Below, piece by piece: positions 38,486 through 48,435 of a stretch of 64,000 nt of DNA. A program made the translations under genes and the position numbers. Source of the stretch: Lachnospiraceae bacterium (GTDB lineage: Bacteria; Bacillota; Clostridia; Lachnospirales; Lachnospiraceae); the NCBI GenBank assembly GCA_029063085.1, contig JAIDOW010000071.1:46116-110115 (forward strand), read 5' to 3'. The notes beneath the pieces are model-generated. The model made no database searches. It saw only the letters and a program-made list of their open reading frames with translations, and was not told the origin of the DNA. Positions within the stretch are counted from its first letter, which is position 1. Every line of letters starts with the position of its first letter.

Positions 38486-38522
38486 GCAAAAAAATACCAC
38501 ACATCGAACACCGATATGTGGT
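38486..38522 (-). terminator. Terminator upstream of tRNA, downstream of small ORF
   Basis: Minus ACCACATATCG-GTGTT-CGATGTGTGGT-ATTTTTTT. Confidence 0.8.
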
Positions 38523-38554
38523 AATCATATATTTCTATCATTAAGAATAGACAT

Positions 38555-38674
38555 TTATGATATATCGTTCTCTCCACAATTTAACGGCACCCGAATAAAC
38601 CCAGTCATTTGCTGTTTCTGAAACTGAGCTATCTGTATGTTATTAAATTGCTGTATAGATACTAAATATAACAT
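38555..38674 (-). CDS. 39-aa peptide ORF
   Basis: MLYLVSIQQFNNIQIAQFQKQQMTGFIRVPLNCGENDIS; GGAAAGAG upstream and strong terminator downstream; coding potential unproven. Confidence 0.3.
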   Translation of the reverse strand: MLYLVSIQQFNNIQIAQFQKQQMTGFIRVPLNCGENDIS

Positions 38675-38792
38675 GATTTCTCTTTCCTTTCATACAGGTT
38701 AATCACCTGCAAATTATTGTATCGTTATATTAACATGAATCTTAATGACCTGCAAGTAACGTTATAGATTACACTCTTGCCTAAACGGACTA

Positions 38793-39443
38793 TCAATACA
38801 AAATTCCGTCATAATACTGCAGCAGAAGCTCTGTCACACGGTCATAGCTGGCAATTCCATCCTCTACACCGTATAATTTCAAACTAACATCTGTCGCTTT
38901 CTCACTGATCTGTGTTATATTATCTACATTAAGAAAAGACTCTTCACCTCCGCAATAAATCTCTTCCTCTGCTTCCTCACTTAACCATTGCATATTGTCA
39001 ACAGTCGCCAGATAATTTAAATCCACTATTTGATCAGATAAAAGCAGCTCAAGATATTGGTCATCTCCCACACTTTCAAGATACGCATCTTCAACATAAA
39101 GATAAACGGACAAATATCCGGAATACTGAAAAAAGATATCATCACTTCCTATACAGGCCAAATATGCGATAAAATTTGCCTCATCCTCGTATATATATCC
39201 CTTTAAATGTGCATATTCATGGCAGATTACCGAAGGATACTCCTTCATACACATTTCCCTATTATAATTGGCCTCCAACGAAAAGGGAAACAGAGCCGAA
39301 AATCTTCCGTATGTATTTATCCATATCGGAAATATATGCACCACATACCAATCACAAAAGCCATGAAACCTTCCTGCCATATTCAGTATAAGAATAAGGA
39401 TAAGTCCACATACAATCACTTTCCAATATATTTTCTTTAGCAT
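38793..39443 (-). CDS. DUF3810-like putative zinc metalloprotease
   Basis: N-terminal TM, VICHEYAHLKGYIYEDEANFIAYLACI (HExxH). Confidence 0.8.
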   Translation of the reverse strand: MLKKIYWKVIVCGLILILILNMAGRFHGFCDWYVVHIFPIWINTYGRFSALFPFSLEANYNREMCMKEYPSVICHEYAHLKGYIYEDEANFIAYLACIGSDDIFFQYSGYLSVYLYVEDAYLESVGDDQYLELLLSDQIVDLNYLATVDNMQWLSEEAEEEIYCGGEESFLNVDNITQISEKATDVSLKLYGVEDGIASYDRVTELLLQYYDGILY

Positions 39444-39566
39444 ATTTCCTCCTCGTATAGCGATTACTTTTCCATCTCTAAATTATATCCCCCTAACTAG
39501 AAAATTTGACATAGCAGATGTGCGATTGGGCAAGTAGTTTCACCTGATTATCAACTAGACAAAACA

Positions 39567-40604
39567 CTAATCCTGACAGATCAACTCCTCCCACTCAGCA
39601 TTTCCATCCATATAGCCAAAGGTTTCCCGGTCCGAAAAACATTTCAGCAGATTATTGCGAAGCCTCTTCTCAAACGTTTCCGAAATTTCCTTAAATTCCA
39701 TATGCGCATACAGCCACGAATTGGCAAAACCTCCTATTGTCGGAATGGAATCCCGTATCTGCTTCACAAGCAAAAGTGTTTCCTCTGCATTCTGTTCCTG
39801 TACCACCGATTCCAGCCTGCATGAAACCTCGCTATATTTTCCCATTTCCAAAAGACATGACAAGCTGCTTTCTTTCTCAATATATTTCCGTGCCTGTACC
39901 ATATCACCAGCTTGGGCAGACAACATATACAGACTATGAAACACCATATTCAAAACCTGTCCTTCAGAAAATAATATTTCCTCATAAGCCTTATATGCTT
40001 CCTCTATCCGGTTGGTCTTACTGTAAATGACCGCCTGTATCCGTTTTCGCTCTGTATCTTCTTCAGAAAAATAATGCAGGTATTCCTCTGCTTTATCATA
40101 CATTTCCTTTCTTATATAGTATTGGATCAGCGAATTAGCTGAGTTTCTTTGTACCTTTGCATCTGTGCTCTCCAAGGCTCTTTGATACCATCTAAGAATC
40201 TGTTCTTCATAAACGTCTGCATTTTCAACTTCGTTCGTAATGTGTCTGGCATCCAGAATCAGTGCCATCTGCCAAATCAATTGATGGCAATTGGGATATT
40301 CCTGTATCCTGTTTGACACATATTGAAATACCTCCTCATAGCTTTCACGCTCAAACCTTTGGTCAACCTCCATAACCAGCCTGCCAATCTCGTCCCCTGT
40401 CAACTCCTCATGAAATGATAAAAGTGTTTCCAATGTAATTCCAAGCAGTCTGGCAATGGGAGCCAGTAACATGATATCTGGCTGTGCTACACCTTTCTCC
40501 CATTTATTTACAGCAGGGGCGGTTACTCCCAATCTTCCTGCCATCTCTTCCTGTGTCATATTTCTATCTTTTCTATACTTACGAATCACTTCTCCAATCT
40601 GCAT
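39567..40604 (-). CDS. XRE-family regulator with TPR-like C-terminus
   Basis: IRKYRKDRNMTQEEMAGRLGVTAPAVNKWEKGVAQPDIMLLAPIARLLGI. Confidence 0.9.
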   Translation of the reverse strand: MQIGEVIRKYRKDRNMTQEEMAGRLGVTAPAVNKWEKGVAQPDIMLLAPIARLLGITLETLLSFHEELTGDEIGRLVMEVDQRFERESYEEVFQYVSNRIQEYPNCHQLIWQMALILDARHITNEVENADVYEEQILRWYQRALESTDAKVQRNSANSLIQYYIRKEMYDKAEEYLHYFSEEDTERKRIQAVIYSKTNRIEEAYKAYEEILFSEGQVLNMVFHSLYMLSAQAGDMVQARKYIEKESSLSCLLEMGKYSEVSCRLESVVQEQNAEETLLLVKQIRDSIPTIGGFANSWLYAHMEFKEISETFEKRLRNNLLKCFSDRETFGYMDGNAEWEELICQD

Positions 40605-40830
40605 AAGGCATCCTCCTAAACATAATTTACGTAAAATCTTTTACTAAAACCATCCTATCAGAAAATGTCTTCCTGCACAATTGAAGGGAATTTAACTTTT
40701 ATTCAAATAAATTAACCATGTGTTAATGGCAGATAACCTATACTATCTGCATATTTACTGTCCATGTACATGCATTCTTGACAATTCCGGCTCATTATCA
40801 CCCTGAACATACTACAAAATTCTTCTTTTA

Positions 40831-41439
40831 CTAAACTTCGTCATCTTCCAAGTTACTATTCCCGGAGGAATATATCCATTTGATTTTATATTGTTTTCCG
40901 ATAATATTCCCAATATTATTCACATAATCTTCCAATAATTTCTGTGCCCTCCTCTGGGCATTGGATAATAGCGCCGCATCTTCTGATGCACTTTTCTCCA
41001 TATTGCTTTGTGCCGCCCGAAAAGCGGCTGTCTGATCCTGTGCATCAATATCTGCTGATTTTTTATCAATAATAAATGATTCTTCTGAAAGTGTATTCTC
41101 ATCTACCTTACACCCCAGCACTCTTGCCGGAGGTACTGTTATCGTTACCTGTTCGTCTTTCACTTCTAACTCTATCAATGATGCATCAATTCCTATCGTC
41201 ACAACTCCGGCATATTCAATCCAGAAATGCTTATCTTTCTTCCAAAAAAGAATTCCCTCTGCATCTTCCTCTTTATACCTTGCAACATTATGATAATAAC
41301 ATTCCATTGTTGCCAGTTCACAGATTGATTTCATTTCAGATACCTGCGGTTCCATGACTATTGTCTGCTTTTGTGCATTCCCACAAGAAGAACACAAAGC
41401 TGCCAGCAATATTAAGGATAATATAATAAACTTCCTCAT
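40831..41439 (-). CDS. DUF4230 lipoprotein
   Basis: Lipobox LAALCSSCGN, ELATMECYYHNVARY, ITVPPARVLGCKVDENTL. Confidence 0.75.
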   Translation of the reverse strand: MRKFIILSLILLAALCSSCGNAQKQTIVMEPQVSEMKSICELATMECYYHNVARYKEEDAEGILFWKKDKHFWIEYAGVVTIGIDASLIELEVKDEQVTITVPPARVLGCKVDENTLSEESFIIDKKSADIDAQDQTAAFRAAQSNMEKSASEDAALLSNAQRRAQKLLEDYVNNIGNIIGKQYKIKWIYSSGNSNLEDDEV

Positions 41440-41589
41440 TTCTTAACCTCCTGACTCTTGTAACCAAATTTGCTTTTCAAACTTTGTTTGCTGCGATAGT
41501 CGCAAATATATATACAAGTCATCTACTCTTAGCCCGTTATTCACACAAATTGGTTGCCTGCCTTGCAGATTTTCATAATCTACTTTGCA

Positions 41590-42201
41590 TTACCTGACTT
41601 CTAAGGTATACTCTTCATCCAGCTGTTTCAAAAAAGGGGTGATAAGTGCTTCTATTATATTTTTTGCATTCTGCTCTGCAAGCTCATAAATCCTGTTTTC
41701 CCTTGCACTTTCATTGGTGACATCCTCTATCGCTGCCTTGTATGCCTCCTGTGATACAGTCTCTGTATTAGCCCTCTCATTTTCAAAAATATAATCCAAT
41801 GATGCTATATCTACATTTATATCATTTATTTTAATCTCAGGAATCGTAACAGAAATCTTCTTCAGCTCATTGTCAATATCAACCTCTACCTTTTCAAAAT
41901 CAATTCCCGCTTTTACCTTTGCTTCATAATATACATAATAGTCTATTTTTTCCGGATGCTCTTTGTTCATGACTTCCGTAATGCCATTATAAACCGCCTC
42001 AAACGTAGACAGCTCATCTACATCAATCACTTTTTCCAATGTAGCCTCCGTAATGATTTCTCTGTTCGTTTTCCTGCCAAAACGACCATATAAAAAGACA
42101 ATTCCTATCAGCACTGCTGTCAGAATCACCAGCACACATACTTTTTTAATACCGGCAGGTATCAAATATTTCCTTTTCTTTTCATCATTTCCGATATCCA
42201 T
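41590..42201 (-). CDS. DUF4230 membrane-anchored protein
   Basis: N-terminal TM, DELSTFEAVYNGITEV...ISVTIPEIKINDINVDIASLDYIF. Confidence 0.75.
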   Translation of the reverse strand: MDIGNDEKKRKYLIPAGIKKVCVLVILTAVLIGIVFLYGRFGRKTNREIITEATLEKVIDVDELSTFEAVYNGITEVMNKEHPEKIDYYVYYEAKVKAGIDFEKVEVDIDNELKKISVTIPEIKINDINVDIASLDYIFENERANTETVSQEAYKAAIEDVTNESARENRIYELAEQNAKNIIEALITPFLKQLDEEYTLEVR

Positions 42202-42215
42202 GGCTTCTCCCCCTA

Positions 42216-43010
42216 CTATTTTTCAATATCTGCCTTCCGGGAATGGCTGTCACTTTCCACCAGTCCATAATGCGCTGTAAACACTTTTTCATATTTGTTT
42301 AATTCCTCTTTGATACGATGAAGCGTCTCTTTTGCCTGTTTTCTATCCATTGTATAGGGATGAAGCAAAATACGACCTCCCGCTGTTTTAAATGCATCTC
42401 CGGTAAACAGATACTTCTCATCCACCACATACATGGCTGATCCCTTTGTGTGCCCTGGAGCCGGAATCATGCGTACCTGGTGTTTACACAAGGCATCCTG
42501 CTGATGCCCATGTGTTTCATCAACACCTCCCCCGCTCCAATTGGTAACTGCCTCTATCATCTTATATTCTGACAGATATACAATTTTATTGGAATCACTC
42601 AATTGCGGCAGCCTGTTTTTCTTGAAAATCTGCCGGTAAGTGCTTCCATCTATCATCTGTTTTTCCTGTTCATTCATATAAATTGCTGCATTCGGGAACA
42701 AAACAATAGACGCCACATGATCATAATCCGTATGGGTCAGAAAAACTGCCTTTACCCTGTCCCCATCAATGGACATCCGTTTCATTTCCCGCTTTACCGC
42801 CCCTGCATCAGAGCCGGCATCAATGACTATCCAGTCTCTGCCTTGGGGAATAAAAAATAAATTATTGATCCGGTTTTTAACTGTAATGATATCCGTTCCT
42901 TCTATTTTTCCACTGGCTAGCGGATGCATCGTACACATAGGAAACACATAAAGAAAAAATAAAATGACTGCTGCCACTAAAAATATTCCAATTAAAATTT
43001 CAAAAAGCAT
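42216..43010 (-). CDS. MBL-fold metallohydrolase
   Basis: VFLTHTDYDHVASIV (HxDH), PAPGHTKGSAMYVVDEKYLFTGDAF. Confidence 0.92.
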   Translation of the reverse strand: MLFEILIGIFLVAAVILFFLYVFPMCTMHPLASGKIEGTDIITVKNRINNLFFIPQGRDWIVIDAGSDAGAVKREMKRMSIDGDRVKAVFLTHTDYDHVASIVLFPNAAIYMNEQEKQMIDGSTYRQIFKKNRLPQLSDSNKIVYLSEYKMIEAVTNWSGGGVDETHGHQQDALCKHQVRMIPAPGHTKGSAMYVVDEKYLFTGDAFKTAGGRILLHPYTMDRKQAKETLHRIKEELNKYEKVFTAHYGLVESDSHSRKADIEK

Positions 43011-43061
43011 ATTACAAGTCTCCTCCTTACAGGTAAACTCTTATTTCGTTATTACAATCAT

Positions 43062-43125
43062 ATGTCACCAATTTTCGTAGAAAATTAATGACCTGCTTGT
43101 GCATCAGTGCAATTCATTATATTAT
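43062..43125 (-). repeat. Dispersed intergenic stem-loop repeat, copy R3
   Basis: CATATGTCACCAATTTTCGTAGAAAATTAATGACCTGCTTGTGCATCAGTGCAATTCATTATA upstream of MBL gene. Confidence 0.8.
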
Positions 43126-43187
43126 GATAAGATACCGCCTTAGAAAAAGCAACCTTTTAATGACAAGCATCACCAATTAAAAAAACG

Positions 43188-43236
43188 CAAAAAATCATAT
43201 CCTTCTCATTTCTGGTACTTTTGAAAAGGATATGAT
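43188..43236 (-). terminator. Terminator after MerR gene
   Basis: ATCATATCCTT...AAGGATATGAT, T-run on minus strand. Confidence 0.7.
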
Positions 43237-43302
43237 CGTAAGAACCTTTTTAGAAATTTGTACAATAAAATAACATTTGTATATTGATTATCTTAAAGTC
43301 CA

Positions 43303-44037
43303 TCAATTACCGCAGTAAATCTGTATAGCCTGAGAAACAAACTCTGCGGTTCCCGCTCCACCGGCACGGTCAATATTATTCGTAAACTCACCGCCACCTG
43401 CATACATCTGTCCAAGGCTAAACAAGATATCCTTCGAGCATTTGTAAAAATGTTCCGTAATATAATCCTGTAATTTCCTAACATGCTCTTGAACATCAGC
43501 AGATTCTGGTGCAGCATCCTTTAATTTCCCAAAGTCTGCAAATAACTGCATAAAATTTCCCATTACAGCCTGATCTTCTTCTTTGCTCCTTTCTTGAGAC
43601 TTTTGCTCAAATTCCTTGTATTCGTCTGTTTTTCCCCATTGCTCCTTTGCCTGTCTGGCATATTCCTCCATCTTCTTTGTGTCAAATACAGAAAAATCCA
43701 TTGTATTCACTCCCATCAATTGTATTCCACGGGCAAAGCAAATCAAATTCTCCAGATGCTCTTTTTTCATTGTAAGCAGAGTAATCTGCTGTTCCAATGC
43801 CTTATTTTTGTCAAAATCCGGTCTGGATAAAATTTGTTTGATTTCTTTTAAAGGAAATTCCAGTTCTTTTAACAATAAAATCTGTTGCAGCATTTCCAGT
43901 GCTTTTTCATCATACAACCGGTATCCGGATTCCGTATACATAGCCGGTTTCAGTAATCCGATTTTATCGTAATATTGCAGAGTGCGTATACTCACTCCGG
44001 TTAATTTACTCACTTCTTTTACTGTCATCATTGTCAT
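43303..44037 (-). CDS. MerR family regulator with TipAS-like domain
   Basis: VKEVSKLTGVSIRTLQYYDKIGLLKPAMYTESGYRLYDEKALEMLQQILLLKELEFPLKEIKQIL. Confidence 0.92.
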   Translation of the reverse strand: MTMMTVKEVSKLTGVSIRTLQYYDKIGLLKPAMYTESGYRLYDEKALEMLQQILLLKELEFPLKEIKQILSRPDFDKNKALEQQITLLTMKKEHLENLICFARGIQLMGVNTMDFSVFDTKKMEEYARQAKEQWGKTDEYKEFEQKSQERSKEEDQAVMGNFMQLFADFGKLKDAAPESADVQEHVRKLQDYITEHFYKCSKDILFSLGQMYAGGGEFTNNIDRAGGAGTAEFVSQAIQIYCGN

Positions 44038-44090
44038 TTCCTCCACCGTGTAAGTATACCATAAACTATTACGCAACGTCGGAGTCAACA

Positions 44091-44570
44091 TCAAATTTTA
44101 TAATTATACATCATAATATATTCTTCTTCATTTTCACCTATAATTTCAAATCCAATTTTTTGATACATTCTGGCAGCATAATTCCTTTTTTGTACAGATA
44201 ACGATGCCTTTTTATATCCCCGTTTTTTAAGCTCTTCCAACATTCTTTTCATCAGTTCCGTTCCAATTCCATATCCCCGATATTCTTTATATAAGGAAAT
44301 GGCAAACGATGGAACACCATCTTCGATATGCCCATAGTCATTCATATCACGCACCCAGACAGCTCCTATAATACGGTTATTCACTTCAGCAACAAAGCAC
44401 AGGTCATCTTTCTTATCTCCAAAATCAGCTACATACACCTGTAGCTCTGGGGTGTATATGATACTTCTGCCTGGTGCTTCCATCCCTTCTGGAATAAAAA
44501 TCGCCTCATACAAAAAATCACTTAAAACATGCCTCTCCTGTTTTTTCAACTCTCTAATCGTATAGTCCAT
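44091..44570 (-). CDS. GNAT family N-acetyltransferase
   Basis: SLYKEYRGYGIGTELMKRMLEELKKRGYKKASLSVQKRNYAARMYQKIGFEIIGENEEEYIM. Confidence 0.9.
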   Translation of the reverse strand: MDYTIRELKKQERHVLSDFLYEAIFIPEGMEAPGRSIIYTPELQVYVADFGDKKDDLCFVAEVNNRIIGAVWVRDMNDYGHIEDGVPSFAISLYKEYRGYGIGTELMKRMLEELKKRGYKKASLSVQKRNYAARMYQKIGFEIIGENEEEYIMMYNYKI

Positions 44571-44587
44571 GATAAAATATCTCCGGT

Positions 44588-45349
44588 TCACAAATATTTT
44601 TCTATTGTTCCCTGCTCTACAACCTTTTTCCCCAGTAAAGTAATTGCCTGCTTCGGACAAATGTTTATACAGCGATAACACATTGTACATCTATCCTGTG
44701 CCTTAGCCAAATCGTACTCAAGACTCAAATTCTTCATTGGACACAGCTTTGCACATTTTCCACAGCCTATGCACTTTTGTGTATCAATTTTTATTTTGTT
44801 CGTGTATCGCTTCGTTTTATTATAAAAATACAGCCGCTGTCCCAACAAGCCTGCTATATGACATAACAAGCCGATTCCCTCCTGTGGTGGATTTCCATCT
44901 TTTATACGCCGGACTGCATTGTCAATCTTTTTCTCTGCTTTCTTCACCAGTTCTTTATTTTTTTCTACAGAACGTTTCAATGCCTTTTCATCCGATATAC
45001 TGTCTGGCATCCTCAAGTGTAAGCCGCCTGTAATCTGTGCACCATACCTATGCAGTCTGCGGGCCAGAATGCCTGCTCCATCCCCGCTAAACAGTCCCAT
45101 CGTTGCAATCACAAAGATTTTTTTACCCCGCCACAAATCCTGATATTCGTCTATAAAATCCTTTAACATTTTAGGAATATTGCTATACTGTACAGAATAA
45201 CTGAAAACAATCTCTTCGTTGTCTTTTATATAACCGGCTATGTTCTCATTCTCTATGGCAGAGATTTTCGCCATCTTATCATATTTGCCCAGAAAAACCT
45301 CCAATGCATATCTGGAATTTCCTGTTCCGCTAAAATATATTCCAAGCAT
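44588..45349 (-). CDS. EFR1-type flavodoxin/4Fe-4S ferredoxin fusion
   Basis: MLGIYFSGTGNSRYALE plus CIGCGKCAKLCPMKN and CTMCYRCINICPKQAI. Confidence 0.9.
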   Translation of the reverse strand: MLGIYFSGTGNSRYALEVFLGKYDKMAKISAIENENIAGYIKDNEEIVFSYSVQYSNIPKMLKDFIDEYQDLWRGKKIFVIATMGLFSGDGAGILARRLHRYGAQITGGLHLRMPDSISDEKALKRSVEKNKELVKKAEKKIDNAVRRIKDGNPPQEGIGLLCHIAGLLGQRLYFYNKTKRYTNKIKIDTQKCIGCGKCAKLCPMKNLSLEYDLAKAQDRCTMCYRCINICPKQAITLLGKKVVEQGTIEKYL

Positions 45350-45408
45350 TTCATATCCCCCTACTCGTTCAAGTTGGTGTGACACCCTGATATGCCGTCT
45401 TAATTTAT

Positions 45409-45825
45409 TCAGATTTCAAAGTCTACAGACTTAAAATTGCTGTAATACCGCCCTTTTACTGCCGTGAATTTCAATACGCAATAATCCGGATCTGTAACGC
45501 CTTCTTTATAGTACATGGTATCACCTTTTTGCCATATTCTCTCTTTTGCTTCAGGTGTTTCCAATACCTCTACCGTCCCCACCAGGCTGACACCACGAAA
45601 AAATCTCCTATCAACAAAATATATGCTTCCCTTGTTATTCCGCTTAAAATATTTTACCTTATTGGAAGATGTATTCGTAGAAAACCAAAATGTTTTGATT
45701 CCCTCCCTTTCCCGCGGACTTAACATCGCTTTTGTAATAGGGAAGCCATCACTATCTACATATGTAATAAAACTTGTTTTTGATTTATCAATCATTTTTC
45801 CAATGGTTTCTTCCTGATTTCTCAT
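45409..45825 (-). CDS. Pyridoxamine 5'-phosphate oxidase family protein
   Basis: SFITYVDSDGFPITKAMLSPR...TFWFSTNTSSNKVKYFKRNNKGSIYFVD. Confidence 0.85.
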   Translation of the reverse strand: MRNQEETIGKMIDKSKTSFITYVDSDGFPITKAMLSPREREGIKTFWFSTNTSSNKVKYFKRNNKGSIYFVDRRFFRGVSLVGTVEVLETPEAKERIWQKGDTMYYKEGVTDPDYCVLKFTAVKGRYYSNFKSVDFEI

Positions 45826-45891
45826 ATATGCAACTCCTTTTATCTTATATTATAAAGCTTTGCCATATTTAGTAAGTCATTCTACAGCTTA

Positions 45892-46293
45892 CTACTTCCG
45901 TTCCACTGCTTTCCTTAAATCATCAATGTAACATGACTGCTGTTTTTTCAGATACCCTTTTACAAACGGTTTCATAAAGATTTTTTTCACGGCCACATCC
46001 TCAATAAATTCAATGCGGACCACATCACCCTGCTGCGAAAAGATACCTGTCCAATGCCCCGACATATTCCCGTTATCCATATCAAATTCATACCGCTTGT
46101 ATTGTTCAAAAGCAGTAATCGTAAATGTGGTAACATATCCATCTTTTGTATGTTCCTCAAACTTCTTCCCTTGATCTATGACAACAATCCTGCTAATATC
46201 GCTCCGCCATGAACAATCCTCCAATGATGTAACTATCTCCCAAATCTTTTTTATATCACAATGAAATTCCGCCTTTATATTTGAAATTGCCAT
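45892..46293 (-). CDS. SRPBCC/START-like protein
   Basis: IWEIVTSLEDCSWRSDISRIVVID...HWTGIFSQQGDVVRIEFIEDV. Confidence 0.8.
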   Translation of the reverse strand: MAISNIKAEFHCDIKKIWEIVTSLEDCSWRSDISRIVVIDQGKKFEEHTKDGYVTTFTITAFEQYKRYEFDMDNGNMSGHWTGIFSQQGDVVRIEFIEDVAVKKIFMKPFVKGYLKKQQSCYIDDLRKAVERK

Positions 46294-46469
46294 TTTCATC
46301 CTCCAATCTTTTGTAACCAATTGGCTGCAATTGATTACCTACTTACATGATATCACGAAATGATTATCATACACGTGATACCTCAGATAAGTGATTTTTA
46401 ATGCGGGCAATTCCCATCTCATAGATTTTCATAATCTACTTGACACTATACCCGCAAATCCCAACTTAT

Positions 46470-46730
46470 CTATTGAACATTTTTATATAACGAATAATAA
46501 TCAACTTCCATATTTTCCACTTGTTCTTTTAACCAACGCATAGAGTCGTCCAACGCCTTATTATAAACAATTGGTGCTAAATGCTCGCAAAATAAATCAA
46601 GCAGCTGCTGTTCCTCAATCATTCCGATTTCTTCTCCTCGAATATCCAGATAAAATGCTTTTATTTCGGTGGCGAGCTGATGCTTTTGCTTATCACTCAA
46701 CTGAATTACTCCGTTCAAATTTCTTCTCAT
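46470..46730 (-). CDS. DUF2164-like protein
   Basis: IQLSDKQKHQLATEIKAFYLDIRGEEIGMIEEQQLLDLFCEHLAPIVYNKALDDSMRWL. Confidence 0.7.
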   Translation of the reverse strand: MRRNLNGVIQLSDKQKHQLATEIKAFYLDIRGEEIGMIEEQQLLDLFCEHLAPIVYNKALDDSMRWLKEQVENMEVDYYSLYKNVQ

Positions 46731-46797
46731 AATGCTTCTCCTCCTAAATATCGATCGTGTCCCCCATTCAGTTCCTGCAATAAACCAAAAGCCGCCG

Positions 46798-47415
46798 CTA
46801 TTTGTTATATTCAAGTTCTGTAGGCAGATCATCCCAAAGTTCTGTCCTCGTCTTGTTTTTTCTCAGTTTTTCCAATATCTTTCTATCAGGGTCAGGATAT
46901 ACGATAAAGCTGTCAGTTTCTCCCATCTTCGGACGTATTGGAAACGCAAGCTGTTCCGTTTCTACTGAAAACTGTGCATTCACACCAGTTTTATTTCCTC
47001 TTGCGTCAAGTCTTATCCATTTTTTTAATTCTTTAATATATACGCCATTTAGACCGTGATAAATTAAGACAGGCGCTGTGTCATCATCTAATATCAACTT
47101 TTGATAACAAAAACCTGTTGGAACAGATTTACAGCGTAATAAAGCCGCCAGCAAGTACGATTTCGCAAAGCAGATTCCATGACCAGCTTTTAACACTTCC
47201 GAAGCCCTGCATGTAATCATATCTTGGTTTATATCTGCCGAATGTGAAACATTATCTCTGACAAATTCATAAGCTGTTTTAATAAAATTCAACTCATTAT
47301 CCGCTTTTTGAAATAATGTATCCGCCACTTCTGCAATGGCTTCATTGTCATAATCAATCACATTGTCATGCTCTAAATATTCATCCATTTTATTCGAGTA
47401 TAAAATTATATTCAT
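46798..47415 (-). CDS. Transglutaminase-like protein
   Basis: AYEFVRDNVSHSADINQDMITCRASEVLKAGHGICFAKSYLLAALLRCKSVPTGFCYQ. Confidence 0.85.
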   Translation of the reverse strand: MNIILYSNKMDEYLEHDNVIDYDNEAIAEVADTLFQKADNELNFIKTAYEFVRDNVSHSADINQDMITCRASEVLKAGHGICFAKSYLLAALLRCKSVPTGFCYQKLILDDDTAPVLIYHGLNGVYIKELKKWIRLDARGNKTGVNAQFSVETEQLAFPIRPKMGETDSFIVYPDPDRKILEKLRKNKTRTELWDDLPTELEYNK

Positions 47416-47453
47416 ATATCCTCCAATCTCACAAATGGAAAGTTGTGAAATTT

Positions 47454-47651
47454 TTAAAGAAGCTCCAACGCTCTTTTATATAATGGGTCTAATTCACACC
47501 CACAACTTCCACATTCTTTATCAGCCTGATTAATTGCTGATACTAAAGCGTCCTTATCAGATTTCCCGTCTAACCATTGCTGCGCTGGAACAGCTATTAA
47601 ATCCCAACCAGACGCAACAAACTTCTCCATAATAGATTTTAATTCTTCCAT
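47454..47651 (-). CDS. Hypothetical small protein
   Basis: 65 aa MEELKSIMEKFVASGWDLIAVPAQQWLDGKSDKDALVSAINQADKECGSCGCELDPLYKRALELL. Confidence 0.6.
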   Translation of the reverse strand: MEELKSIMEKFVASGWDLIAVPAQQWLDGKSDKDALVSAINQADKECGSCGCELDPLYKRALELL

Positions 47652-47816
47652 AATGCTACTCCTCTATAATGTCATTCCATATTTTAATCATCTTAGGCAG
47701 ATCTTTTCTTCATAAGCTCTTATTCCAATTTTCATCATGATTATTTCTTTTCAAATTTTATGTATACATCTCTTACATTTCATTTTTATCTAGATGATTG
47801 CGAAACTCAATTATTT

Positions 47817-48431
47817 CTATTCAGTTTCGCTCACGTTTTCTTTCATAGCTTTTCGTATTCTGCTTAATGATTCGGGGGCTATTCCGAGATAAGTTGCTAT
47901 ATGGCGCTGTGCGACCTTGCTACATATTTTGGGATACAGTTTTTTGAAATGAACGTATCTTTCGGTCGCATTTTCCACCAGAAAACCGTTTTCTCTGTAG
48001 ATTTTATACCGAAGGGCATTTTCAAGAAGATATATATATGCATTTTTTATATCGTCATTTTCATGAATGATCTTTTTAATATCATCTGTATTGAAGATCA
48101 TAAGCGTAGTTTCTTCAAGAGTTTCCCACTCACATAAGCTTTCATTATAACCGAACATACCTTCATCCATACAAAGGGTTCCCTCTATCGAAAAGCCTCT
48201 GGTTATATCATTTCCGTCATCATCTATGTAGTAGCATCTTATGATTCCATCAAGAACAAAGGCGGCATTCAGAGTTTTTTCTCCGATATGCTGGACAACA
48301 GTTCCCTTTTCCACTATGCGGAAAGAAGACATATTCACTATTTTTCCGAGTACCTCGGCATCAATGTTCATCTTGTATTTTGACGACATAGCCATCAGAA
48401 GTTTTACAAGATATCCCTTATCCATAAACAT
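47817..48431 (-). CDS. Crp/Fnr-like cyclic nucleotide-binding regulator
   Basis: VQHIGEKTLNAAFVLDGIIRCYYIDDDGNDITRGFSIEG and C-terminal HIATYLGIAPESLSRIRK. Confidence 0.9.
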   Translation of the reverse strand: MFMDKGYLVKLLMAMSSKYKMNIDAEVLGKIVNMSSFRIVEKGTVVQHIGEKTLNAAFVLDGIIRCYYIDDDGNDITRGFSIEGTLCMDEGMFGYNESLCEWETLEETTLMIFNTDDIKKIIHENDDIKNAYIYLLENALRYKIYRENGFLVENATERYVHFKKLYPKICSKVAQRHIATYLGIAPESLSRIRKAMKENVSETE

Positions 48432-48435
48432 TCCC

